Source: Rhizobium laguerreae (GTDB taxonomy: Bacteria > Pseudomonadota > Alphaproteobacteria > Rhizobiales > Rhizobiaceae). Taken from it: a DNA stretch of 64,000 nt. Below are positions 50,815 through 59,193 of the stretch, piece by piece (position 1 is the stretch's first letter; the number at the start of each line of letters is the position of its first letter). The stretch covers positions 124,001 through 188,000 of the forward strand of contig NZ_MRDM01000029.1 of the NCBI RefSeq assembly GCF_002008165.1, in the 5' to 3' direction. The notes below the pieces were generated by a model. The model had not been told where the DNA came from. It worked only from the letters and a program-made list of their open reading frames with translations, and ran no database searches. A program made the position numbers and the translations under genes.

Positions 50815-53342
50815 GCACGTCGATCAGCAGGATCCTCAACGTTACGGCCGTCATGCTGCTGCTCGCCTCTCCGGCTCTTGCGCAGCAGGATACCGATTTC
50901 GCCGGTGAAGATGGCGGGCGTGTCATCGGCGGCCAGACGGCAAAGAAGGGCGAATGGCCCTGGCAGGTGAAGATCCTGGCGCCCGACCCCGAACAGCGCG
51001 GCCGCTTCGGCGGCCATTGCGGCGGCTCGCTGATTTCGCCGCGCTGGATATTGACGGCCGCCCATTGCGTCACCAGCGGCCGCTCCGGCAAGCAGGATCT
51101 CTTCGCCCGCGACCTGCTGATCGTCGAGGGCAAATCGAAGATTGACAAGGTGATCGCGGTCGACGGCCCCGACAAGCCGGGTCTTGCCGTGGAAGAGGTG
51201 ATCATTCACGAGGATTTCGACCGCAAGGTCTTCGCCAACGACATCGCCCTCATCAAGTTGAGCGAGCCCGCCAAATCGAAGCCGGCGATCCTTGCCTCGG
51301 CCTCGGATGATGAGGTGGAGGCCGCGGGCCACCCGGCCGTCGTCACCGGCTGGGGCTACACCAAGGCCGATCACGGCTGGGACGACAAATATCTGCCGAC
51401 AGAGCTGCAGGAAGTGGAACTGCCGATCGTCCCGCGCGAGGATTGCCGCGCCGCCTACCGCGACAGCTCGATGCGCATGAACCCGATCGACGAGCGCAAC
51501 GTCTGCGCCGGCTACGCCAAGGGCGGCAAGGATGCCTGCCAGGGCGATAGCGGCGGGCCGCTGGTCGCCCAGCGTCCGGACAAGCGCTGGATCCAGCTCG
51601 GCATTGTCAGCTGGGGCGCCGGCTGCGCCGAGGCCGAACATTACGGCGTCTATACCCGTGTGGCCGCCTTCCGCGACTGGATCGCCGCAAAGACCGACGG
51701 CGACGTGCCAAATGTTGAAGGGCCAGCTGCCGACGATCAGGTCGCCTCCACCACGGCCGGTGGCGGGACGAAGCAGAGGAAGTCCGGACAGGAAGAGGCC
51801 AATCTCGTCATCACCACCCCGCCCGCCGGCGATACCGCGCCGGCTGCTACGACCGAAACGCCTGCTGCCGACACGCCCGCCGACGATACCTCGCCGGCTG
51901 ACCAGCCCGTCGCCGATGAACCCGCCGTTCAGCCGCCCGTCGTCCAGACGCCGGTGATCGAAAGTTCGCCCGGCGACCGCGCGCTGTTGATCGGCATCGA
52001 CGACTACGAGATGCGCGAGGCGAAGCTGGCCGGGTCCGCCACCGATGTGAAAGCGATGCAGGTTTTTCTCGCCAAGACGCTCGCCTACCGCCCGGAGCAG
52101 ATCCACACGCTGACCAACCGCAAGGCGACCCGCGAGGCGATCCTTGCCGAAATCGACGACTGGCTGGTGCGCCAGTCGACACCCGGAAGCCGCGTCTTCC
52201 TCTATTTCAGCGGCCAGGGCTCGGAGGAAATGGGTGCGGAGGCTACGACCAGCCCGACGCTGGTTGCAGCCGATGCCAAGCTGGTGCGCGAGGGAGGCAA
52301 GATGACCGTCACCAACCAGATCCGCGAAACCGAGATCGCCGCACGGCTGAACAGCCTCAAGGACCGCCGCGTCACGCTGCTGATCGATGCCTGCCACGTT
52401 GGACCCGGCAGCCGCAGCGCGGTGGCCGCACCCTCCGGCACCGTGCGTTGCCTCGGCCCGGCGCTGGCAGCGCTCGAACCGCCGAACAAATCTGGCAAGG
52501 AAGCGAAATTCTCCTTCGGTGGGGAGAACGCCATGGTCTGGTCAGCCGTCAACGCAGGACAGTGGGCGCTCGTCGATAATGAGGCAAAGCCGGCGCTCGG
52601 CGTCTTCACCCGCCGCTTCATCGAAGGCGTACAGGATGGCGTGGCGCGCGCGGCCGACAAGCCGAATGTCAGCAATGCCGCGCTTCTCGATTATGTCCGG
52701 CGCAAATCGGACGAATATTGCCGGACGCATGCCGAGGATTGCCGCTTCACCCCGGTGCCGCAATTTTATGGCCAGCCGGATGCGCTCGGCCGGGATGTCA
52801 TCACCGGCGAGGAAGCCAAGACGCCGCTCGCCGCCGTCGAAAACACGCTGAAGAGCGACAACGAAGCGGGCGTCGCCGTCGACGTGCTGCCCGGCACCGC
52901 GGTCAGCATCGGCGACAAGGTGGCGATGCGTGTCTCCACCAAGAAGTCCGGTTACCTGATCCTGGTCGATATCGACGCCTCCGGCAAGCTGACGCAGCTT
53001 TACCCGAACAAGCGTTCCATGGGCCTGAAACCATCAGCCAAAAGCGGCGACAACCGGCTCGATCCGGCCCGGCCGGTCGTCGTGCCCGATGCGCGCAATC
53101 CCTATACCGGCTTCGAATATGTGGTGGAGGGGCCGGCCGGCGTCGGCATGGTCGTTGCCATCCTCAGCGACAAGCCGATCGAAGTGCTCGACCTGCCCGA
53201 TGTGCCGACGCCGCTCGTCGGCCAGCGCGCCGCCTTCAACTATGTCTACGATCTCGCCCGAAGCCTCAGGATCGTCGGCGACGACGAGACCGGCGCCCAA
53301 GGCAAATGGTCGTTCGATTCCAAATTCTATCGCATCCGCTGA
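50811..53342 (+). CDS. Trypsin-like protease fused to a caspase-like (inactive) domain and DUF4384
   Basis: An 843-residue secreted fusion. The signal peptide (about 1-24) precedes a short propeptide ending Arg37, then VIGG, the classical zymogen activation site. The trypsin domain has a complete triad (His85 in LTAAHC, Asp144 in NDIALIKL, Ser247 in GDSGGPL), and Asp241 at the bottom of the S1 pocket predicts cleavage after Arg/Lys. A Pro/Ala/Thr linker (about 305-390) follows. The caspase-like domain keeps Cys528 (LLIDACHVG) but has SGQGS with Gln469 instead of the catalytic His. The C-terminal DUF4384 domain is about 690-800 (YLILVDIDASGKLTQLYPNK). It is coupled to the upstream caspase gene. 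Confidence 0.88.
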   Translation: MSTSISRILNVTAVMLLLASPALAQQDTDFAGEDGGRVIGGQTAKKGEWPWQVKILAPDPEQRGRFGGHCGGSLISPRWILTAAHCVTSGRSGKQDLFARDLLIVEGKSKIDKVIAVDGPDKPGLAVEEVIIHEDFDRKVFANDIALIKLSEPAKSKPAILASASDDEVEAAGHPAVVTGWGYTKADHGWDDKYLPTELQEVELPIVPREDCRAAYRDSSMRMNPIDERNVCAGYAKGGKDACQGDSGGPLVAQRPDKRWIQLGIVSWGAGCAEAEHYGVYTRVAAFRDWIAAKTDGDVPNVEGPAADDQVASTTAGGGTKQRKSGQEEANLVITTPPAGDTAPAATTETPAADTPADDTSPADQPVADEPAVQPPVVQTPVIESSPGDRALLIGIDDYEMREAKLAGSATDVKAMQVFLAKTLAYRPEQIHTLTNRKATREAILAEIDDWLVRQSTPGSRVFLYFSGQGSEEMGAEATTSPTLVAADAKLVREGGKMTVTNQIRETEIAARLNSLKDRRVTLLIDACHVGPGSRSAVAAPSGTVRCLGPALAALEPPNKSGKEAKFSFGGENAMVWSAVNAGQWALVDNEAKPALGVFTRRFIEGVQDGVARAADKPNVSNAALLDYVRRKSDEYCRTHAEDCRFTPVPQFYGQPDALGRDVITGEEAKTPLAAVENTLKSDNEAGVAVDVLPGTAVSIGDKVAMRVSTKKSGYLILVDIDASGKLTQLYPNKRSMGLKPSAKSGDNRLDPARPVVVPDARNPYTGFEYVVEGPAGVGMVVAILSDKPIEVLDLPDVPTPLVGQRAAFNYVYDLARSLRIVGDDETGAQGKWSFDSKFYRIR

Positions 53343-53355
53343 ACAGGAGCGAACC

Positions 53356-54528
53356 ATGCCGAAATCCACTCTGCTGGCGGCTCTTGCCGCTTCCCTGATG
53401 GCGCTTGCTCCGGCTCATGCCGGCGACAGCAAGGCGATGCTTACAGCGCAAGCGGGGCTTGCCGCCGAACTGATCGACCGGACGCTGGCAAAGGAGGGTG
53501 CCGCCAATATCATGGTGTCGCCGGCAAGCCTTGCCGCGGCACTCGGCCTTGCCGCCCTCGGCGCCTCCGACCAAGGCAAGGTCTCGATTGCCAAGGGCCT
53601 CGGCTTCGGCGGTGAGGTGAAGGGACCGGAGACGGCGCTTGACGCAATGACCCCCGAGAAGCCGGCAGCGGCGGATGCGCCGTTGACGACGGCGGTCGCG
53701 ATCGTCTTCGACGACAAGCTGGTGCTTGTTCCCGATGCGCTCTCCATGCTAGCCGGCCACCGGATCAAGCCCTCGATCGAGGATCTCGACGGGCCGAAAT
53801 CGGTCGAGCACATCAACGGCTGGGTCAAACAAGCGACGCGGGGCGCCATTCCTGTGATCCTGGACTCACCGCCGGGCGGCGGCTTCGTCAGCCTCGGCGC
53901 ACTCTCCTTCAAGGCGCGCTGGAAGACGTCCTTCGATAGGGAAAGCCCGGCAAGCCCCTTTCAGCGGCCGGACGGGTCGACGATTTCGGTACCGATGATG
54001 CATCTTGCCGGCGATGGCCAAAAATTCCGCTTCGACGAGAAATTCACCGCCGTCGACCTTGCCTATGCCGGCGGGAGCTACAGCATGGTCGTCGTGGCGG
54101 CGCGCTCCGGCAAGGGGGTGGGCGGCGCGGACCTGAAGGCGCTCGCTTCCTGGCTGCAAGGGGAAAAATTCGAAGCCGCCAAGGGCGAAATCTTCCTGCC
54201 CCGCTTTTCCCTGAACGACGGGCGTGATTTGATGCCGATACTCAATGCGATGGGAGTGACGCCCGAGAAGGCCAAGGATGCGGGTTTCCCGGGTTTCACC
54301 AAGGAAAACATCAGCCTGGCGCGCGTCCTTCAGAAGACGATGATCAAGGTTGACGAAAACGGCACGCAGGCGGCAGCAGCCACGGCTGTTATCACGGAAC
54401 GCAGTATCGATCCGAAGCTTATTCGTGTCGTGGCCGATGCCCGTTTTGCCTTCGCGCTTCGCGATACAAGAACCGGCCTGCTGCTGGCCGCGGGCCTGAT
54501 CGGCGATCCATTACTGGCAGGCGAATAG
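53356..54528 (+). CDS. Secreted serpin (serine protease inhibitor)
   Basis: A 390-residue serpin with a signal peptide (about 1-22). Family landmarks are NIMVSPASLAAALGLAALGA, VEHINGWVKQATRGAIP, LGALSFKARWKTSFD and KGEIFLPRFSLNDGRDL. The reactive-loop hinge is intact and inhibitory in type (ENGTQAAAATAVITERS), with small residues where insertion into the beta-sheet requires them. The probable scissile bond is Arg349-Ser350. This is the same P1-P1' pair as antithrombin, with a loop one residue shorter. It starts 13 bases after the trypsin fusion gene, whose specificity pocket fits an Arg P1. Confidence 0.92.
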   Translation: MPKSTLLAALAASLMALAPAHAGDSKAMLTAQAGLAAELIDRTLAKEGAANIMVSPASLAAALGLAALGASDQGKVSIAKGLGFGGEVKGPETALDAMTPEKPAAADAPLTTAVAIVFDDKLVLVPDALSMLAGHRIKPSIEDLDGPKSVEHINGWVKQATRGAIPVILDSPPGGGFVSLGALSFKARWKTSFDRESPASPFQRPDGSTISVPMMHLAGDGQKFRFDEKFTAVDLAYAGGSYSMVVVAARSGKGVGGADLKALASWLQGEKFEAAKGEIFLPRFSLNDGRDLMPILNAMGVTPEKAKDAGFPGFTKENISLARVLQKTMIKVDENGTQAAAATAVITERSIDPKLIRVVADARFAFALRDTRTGLLLAAGLIGDPLLAGE

Positions 54529-54570
54529 TATTCGGTTTCATGAATGTAATGAATGCAGGGGGACAAGTGC

Positions 54571-56976
54571 ATGAGAAGTGATCTGATCGCCCGCTACACG
54601 ATCGGCGAGCCGGTCTATGAGAACGAGTTCATCGTCTATCCGGCCCAAGACAAGCGGATGGACCATGCGGTCTTCATCGTCGCGCCCGATATGGCGCTGA
54701 AACTGGACAAGGCTCGTTTCGAGCGGGTCTGGACCTCCATCAACGAGGCCAAATCGCTGACGGCGCGCCGCTTCGTGGAAATCGAGGACCTCATTCCGCC
54801 GTCGCCGGAAGACGACAATTTCTATATTGTTGAGAAGCGGCCGTCGAAAACGCTGCACCAATATCTCGACGAAACGGAGATGGTGGCCTACGAGCGCGCC
54901 GTCGAGATCGGCCGCCACATCCTTGAGGGGCTGGCGACGCTGCACGGCGCCGGTTATGCCCACAATGCGCTGACGGACCAGTGCATCTATGTCTCCGAGG
55001 ATTATTCCGGCCTGTCGGTGCGGATCGGCAACCTGCACCTGATCTCGAAGATCGGCGAGCACATCATCCCGCCCTATGTGCCGGAATTCGGCGCGCCGGA
55101 GATCTATGCCAGCGGTACTTTTTCCGCCTCCGCCGCGCTCGACATCTACGCCATGGGCATGATCGCCTACAAGCTGTTCCTGCCGCGGCAGACCTACGCC
55201 AGCGTCTTCGACAGCGTCATGGTCTGGGAAGACGAGCACCAGCGCGAGCAGAGCTGGAAGAACATCCATCTCGATCCTTCCAATATCTTTCCCCGCCTCG
55301 ACGTGCTGATTCCGGGCTTTCCCGAAGGTCTTGCAAGCCTGGTGGAAAGGATGCTGAGCCGCGACCCCTCCGCGCGACCGCGCACGGGCGCCGATGCGCT
55401 CGGCGAATTTGCGCGCGTGACGACAGGCATCCAGCCGATGTCGTGGGATCCGCGCGGCAGCATGCAGCAGCAGCCGGACGCCCCGAAACCGAAAAAGTGG
55501 ACGCTTGCCAAGCTGTCCATGATCGGTGCGCTGCTCTTGATTTGCATCGGCGTCGGCGTCGTCACCATCCCGAAGCTGCTGGCCCCAGATCCGAAGCTCG
55601 TCGCCGACGTCGGCACCTGGAAGAAGGAGGCCGAAAGCCGCAAACAGAAGGCGATTGCCGCCAAGGCGCCGGAGCGCCCGGCTAATGACCAGGCAAAGCT
55701 ATCCTACGACACCGGCGCATCGGCCCTGACATCGGCCGATGCTCTGCTCAAGGACGAAGATTACGAAAAGGCACTTCCGGGATTCCAGACGGCGGCCATC
55801 AATCTCGGCAATGCGCTGATCGGCATCTCGAAGGAGAATGCCGAGAAAGCGAGGGCTGCCGCTTCGGCCGCAGGCGGCGACAAGGCGCCGGATTTTGCCG
55901 AGGCCGACGTCAAGATGAAGTCTGCTGCCGATGCCGCCACCGCAAAGCAGATGCATGCTGCGGTCGGCGCCTACGACGAGTCGAAAACGACGTTTGACGA
56001 TCTCGCCAAGGCGCTCACCGCGCTGGCGGCGGCCGAAAAGGACGCGGCGGCAAAGCGCGAAACCGTCAATCGCATCGGCGCCGGCGATAGCCCCGACGTT
56101 GCCAAGGCGAGCGGGCTGATGACCGAGGCCAAGGCCGAGGCCGAACAATGGCAGATGCCGGCCGCGACGTCAGGTTATGGCGACGCCGCCAAACTGTTCG
56201 ACGCCGTCATCGCCGACGTCATGGCGGCGAAGGACGAGGCGACGGCGCTGAAGCAGAAAGTCACCGATCTCCACGCCTCGATCGCCACCCGCGCCGGTGT
56301 TGCCGATCCGACGCTTGCGGCACTCGCCCCGAAGATCGGCGAGGCCGACGGCCGCTACACCGCGGAGGCCTATAAGCTCGCGATCGCAGCCTACCAGCCG
56401 ATCCTTGCCGATCTCGAGGCGCTATCGGCACGCGGCTTCTGCCCGGTTTCGCAGACGGTTGCCTTCGAGACCGTCCCAGCGGGAAGCTATTCGCTGGAGA
56501 ATGTCCGGCTGATGACCTCGTCGATGAAGGAGCTCGGCGGCATGCTTGGCGTCGCCAATGGCGCCGTGAAGGTCGACAAATCCTTCTGCATGCAGTCGAA
56601 GGCCGTCACCCGGGCGGAGATGGCGGAATATTACAGCGCCAATTCCGATCCAGCCGCAGCCCAGGCCTATGCCGACAATCCGCAGCAGCCGGCCGACGAC
56701 GTGCCTCTTGCCGAGGCGCAGAACTATACGGCTTGGCTGTCGAAGCAGCTGAACGCGCCCGTTCACCTGCCGTCGGCGACGGAATGGATGGCGAGCGCGG
56801 CGAAGATCCCGCCGGAAAAACTGCCCGACAACGGCGATATCATCCTGCAATGGAGCGCCACCCCCTGCGAAGCCGGCGGCAATGTCGCCTTCATGGCGCA
56901 GGAGGGCTCGACCTTCGTGGTCTGCTCCGACGCGTCGGCCGGCGGTATCTTCCGGGTTACTGCAGAATTGCGGTGA
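54571..56976 (+). CDS. Membrane pseudokinase with periplasmic helical region and SUMF1-like domain
   Basis: 801 residues. A Ser/Thr-kinase fold (about 1-280) retains AHN, the APE-like GAPEIY and DIYAMGM, but the HRD Asp is Ala133 (HNALTD), the DFG position reads GNL (153-155) and no glycine loop is seen. Catalysis is therefore unlikely. One transmembrane helix (about 314-333) is followed by an Ala/Lys-rich helical stalk (about 345-620). The end is a formylglycine-generating-enzyme/SUMF1-like domain (SFCMQSKAVTRAEMAEYY, LPSATEWMASAAK). ATG 54571 follows AGGGGGA. It is the last gene of the protease operon, 42 bases after the serpin. Confidence 0.8.
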   Translation: MRSDLIARYTIGEPVYENEFIVYPAQDKRMDHAVFIVAPDMALKLDKARFERVWTSINEAKSLTARRFVEIEDLIPPSPEDDNFYIVEKRPSKTLHQYLDETEMVAYERAVEIGRHILEGLATLHGAGYAHNALTDQCIYVSEDYSGLSVRIGNLHLISKIGEHIIPPYVPEFGAPEIYASGTFSASAALDIYAMGMIAYKLFLPRQTYASVFDSVMVWEDEHQREQSWKNIHLDPSNIFPRLDVLIPGFPEGLASLVERMLSRDPSARPRTGADALGEFARVTTGIQPMSWDPRGSMQQQPDAPKPKKWTLAKLSMIGALLLICIGVGVVTIPKLLAPDPKLVADVGTWKKEAESRKQKAIAAKAPERPANDQAKLSYDTGASALTSADALLKDEDYEKALPGFQTAAINLGNALIGISKENAEKARAAASAAGGDKAPDFAEADVKMKSAADAATAKQMHAAVGAYDESKTTFDDLAKALTALAAAEKDAAAKRETVNRIGAGDSPDVAKASGLMTEAKAEAEQWQMPAATSGYGDAAKLFDAVIADVMAAKDEATALKQKVTDLHASIATRAGVADPTLAALAPKIGEADGRYTAEAYKLAIAAYQPILADLEALSARGFCPVSQTVAFETVPAGSYSLENVRLMTSSMKELGGMLGVANGAVKVDKSFCMQSKAVTRAEMAEYYSANSDPAAAQAYADNPQQPADDVPLAEAQNYTAWLSKQLNAPVHLPSATEWMASAAKIPPEKLPDNGDIILQWSATPCEAGGNVAFMAQEGSTFVVCSDASAGGIFRVTAELR

Positions 56977-57145
56977 GCGCGGCGAAAAATGGGGCCGAAT
57001 AGGGCAGTTTGCGCGCCGTTTCTGCTTCATTCGGCAGCTCGCGCTCAAGCCGCATCATTCGACAAATTTCAATTCCAAATTACAAAATACGCGCGTATAT
57101 TGAACGTGGGGACTGCGGTATCCGTGCCTTGAGGGGTCGAGGACA

Positions 57146-57457
57146 ATGTGCTGGAATACATCATCAGCATTCACGCCGGTTGGGTTTGCCTTGCGAGGTC
57201 CGGCATCTCGCAAGATCGTATGGACGTTGGGCGACGCCGCCCGTCTCCTGATCAACGACTGGCCGTGCGATGACGGCGAGGAATACGTGGCTGCCGTGAA
57301 AGCCTGCGTCGACGCATTGAGCGGGAAGATTGCTCCGGAACAATTCCGGGAAGCGCTTCTGCGCGCGGCCGATGAGGCGGGCATCGCTGCTCTGTCGCTC
57401 GTCAGGCAGGGAGTTGGAGAGCGACGGCCGGACCTGCCATCAAGCGCGCAAAGATAG
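57146..57457 (+). CDS. DUF982 family protein
   Basis: A 103-residue protein of the small DUF982 family that is expanded in rhizobia. The typical pattern is present: an N-terminal strand ending in a small loop, then VWTLGDAARLLINDWP, EEYVAAVKACVDALSGKIAPEQFREALLRAADEAG. It has no signal peptide. No function is established for the family. It stands alone, with an AT-rich stretch (57065-57100) upstream that may hold its promoter. Confidence 0.85.
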   Translation: MCWNTSSAFTPVGFALRGPASRKIVWTLGDAARLLINDWPCDDGEEYVAAVKACVDALSGKIAPEQFREALLRAADEAGIAALSLVRQGVGERRPDLPSSAQR

Positions 57458-57645
57458 TTCGGATTTCGAGGGCTAACCGCCTTTCGCCGTCACGTTTGCT
57501 CCAGTTGCAAACATCGTGGCGTCGCAAACTTTTTCTATTTCTCCGGCGATTTGATCACGAAGCACCTCTCCAAATGAAGCCCGCCAGCGTCAGGCTCGTC
57601 TGCCCCTTCTGGCAAGCATTCATTCTGAGCAAAAGGAGGCACCAG

Positions 57646-58017
57646 TTGCAACTGAGTCTGGAGCTATTTGCCGAAGCGCCTGAGACATCGATTGATTTCT
57701 ATCGGAGGGTTCTCGGCTTTGCGAGCCAGGGCTCGTCGAGCACCGAATACACGATGTTGAAAAACGGTGACGCAATGATCGCGATCAATTCGCGCAGCGT
57801 CCTTTCGACCGATCATCCGCTAAGGATCGATACCGGCCAGAGTGCTGGCCTCGGCGTCGAGATCGTCTTGAAGGTCGCTGACGTCGAGGGTGCCTATCGC
57901 ACAGCGAAAAAGAGCGGCTGGCCGGTCTCCGATCTTGCTGTACAGCCTTGGGGGTTGCGTGACTTTCGTCTTGTCGATCCTGACGGCTATTATGTCAGAG
58001 TGACCAGTTTGCCATGA
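57646..58017 (+). CDS. VOC (glyoxalase/bleomycin-resistance) family protein
   Basis: A 123-residue single-unit vicinal-oxygen-chelate protein. It begins QLSLELFAEAPETSIDFYRRVLGF and contains YTMLKNGDAMIAIN, GLGVEIVLKVADVEGAYRTAKKSGWPV and a C-terminal WGLRDFRLVDPDGYYVRV. TTG 57646 is taken as the start because AGGAGG lies 8 bases upstream and the fold begins here; the open frame continues 50 codons to the left with no similarity. The substrate is unknown. Confidence 0.8.
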   Translation: MQLSLELFAEAPETSIDFYRRVLGFASQGSSSTEYTMLKNGDAMIAINSRSVLSTDHPLRIDTGQSAGLGVEIVLKVADVEGAYRTAKKSGWPVSDLAVQPWGLRDFRLVDPDGYYVRVTSLP

Positions 58018-58053
58018 GCAATAATGGACTGGTCCACGTCATTGGACATTTTG

Positions 58054-58242
58054 CTACGGAACGAACGCCATCCAATAGATTATCCGCCAGCCCCTAAGAC
58101 CTGCGCAAAGTCCGACAATAGCGCCGACAGGCACGAACATGAGCACGCCTAGTATCCCAGCGAGTTGATAGCCCAACCAGCCGCCAATGATCAGCCCCAA
58201 GGTGCTCAGCAAGGTTGTTATCGTCTTGCGCAGTCTGGTCAT
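58054..58242 (-). CDS. Small membrane protein with glycine-zipper-like helices
   Basis: A 62-residue protein, almost entirely hydrophobic, with two helices (ITTLLSTLGLIIGGWLGYQL and GVLMFVPVGAIVGLCAGLRG) rich in spaced glycines. No function is recognised. The start at 58242 directly follows the 17-bp motif shared with the region upstream of the caspase-Sel1 gene. The ribosome site is weak (AGG, 11 bases away). Confidence 0.5.
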   Translation of the reverse strand: MTRLRKTITTLLSTLGLIIGGWLGYQLAGILGVLMFVPVGAIVGLCAGLRGWRIIYWMAFVP

Positions 58243-58258
58243 TTATTAAACCTAGACA
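58242..58258 (+). repeat. 17-bp motif TTTATTAAACCTAGACA (second copy)
   Basis: This differs at one position from the copy at 39415-39431. It immediately precedes, in reverse orientation, the small membrane protein gene, and lies 143 bases before the exported protein gene. Confidence 0.35.
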
Positions 58259-58400
58259 CGGTAATGGCCAGGTTCAATGTCCGCAACGGACCTAAAGCAG
58301 GTGATGGCCCTGAGCACCTTCAGGCCAGCACCACGGTTGATCGAAGACAGGATACAGGGTCACGGCTTGATCTCCGTGACGTGCAGAGAGAGATTATTGG

Positions 58401-59033
58401 ATGCGATTGAAGCCCCCGCTACGGCTCGCGGCCTGCCGCGCATTCCTGGACGGCATCCAAAGCAAAGCCTTTGTCGTCATCCTGGCACTTCTTACGACCA
58501 ATTGGCCTCTTTCCATGGGCGTTTCCGCCTTTGTAACGACCGCATTCGCCGAGTCTGACCGGGGCCAGACATTGCCGCCGCTTCCCGGCATCATCGCGAC
58601 CGACAGCCTAACGATAGCAACAGCCGAACGACCGGCCAGCGGGCTCTGGATTACGTGTTCAGAAGGACGGCAAATCAGGCTCGCGTTGAATACGCGCCTG
58701 CCTATCGAGGAGGAATTCGCACGCAATGGAACTCGTCCCGAGGAGCGAACACACCTCATCATTCTCGCTGAAAACATACGAACGGTACAGGCCATCAAAC
58801 ACGCGCCCCACATGCTCTTCCGGCAGGCGACGTGGCGTCGCGATGGCGAAAACGACGTCGTGTTGACGCCGCCGTTATCGGTTGAAGAGGCTAGCCTGCT
58901 ATCCCAGGCATTTTTGCCCGCACCCCCCGCTGTCGTAAGAATAGACATCGCGGAAACCGGGACGGAAATGCGCGGTACTGCTGATGGTCGAGCAATCGCC
59001 GAGTTCACCAGACGCTGCCTCGAAAGCCCGTGA
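58401..59033 (+). CDS. Exported hypothetical protein
   Basis: A 210-residue protein I do not recognise. A hydrophobic N-terminal segment (AFVVILALLTTNWPLSMGVSA, about residues 23-43) ends in an AFA-ES signal-peptidase-like site. The mature domain is mixed alpha/beta with GLWITCSEGRQIRLALNTRLP and a C-terminal Cys (RRCLESP), so a disulfide between the two Cys is possible. It lies between the VOC/small membrane protein pair and the end of the Tad operon. Its base composition is slightly less GC-rich than that of the neighbouring Tad genes. Confidence 0.6.
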   Translation: MRLKPPLRLAACRAFLDGIQSKAFVVILALLTTNWPLSMGVSAFVTTAFAESDRGQTLPPLPGIIATDSLTIATAERPASGLWITCSEGRQIRLALNTRLPIEEEFARNGTRPEERTHLIILAENIRTVQAIKHAPHMLFRQATWRRDGENDVVLTPPLSVEEASLLSQAFLPAPPAVVRIDIAETGTEMRGTADGRAIAEFTRRCLESP

Positions 59034-59193
59034 TCTCCTTCTTCGACAGTCTAAACACACGGTCGGCTCCGACTTTGAGATAAAGGTCATCGCCAGTGTC
59101 CCGGCAACTCCTTGACATCGCCACCGGCTCGCGCGGCCACGATGATGAACAAGCACATCAGTATGCCAGCGAGCAGCGCTCCAAGACCGGCAA

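Noticed and set aside
50787..52397. Long minus-strand frame (536 codons) opposite the trypsin fusion
   Set aside because: Antisense shadow of a gene with intact trypsin motifs; low-complexity Gly/Arg/Asp composition and no recognisable fold.
5084..54528. Functional link between the Bax-inhibitor-like protein and the caspase genes
   Set aside because: The pairing of names is tempting, but bacterial BI-1 proteins are not known caspase inhibitors, and the genes are about 34 kb or more apart in different operons and compartments.
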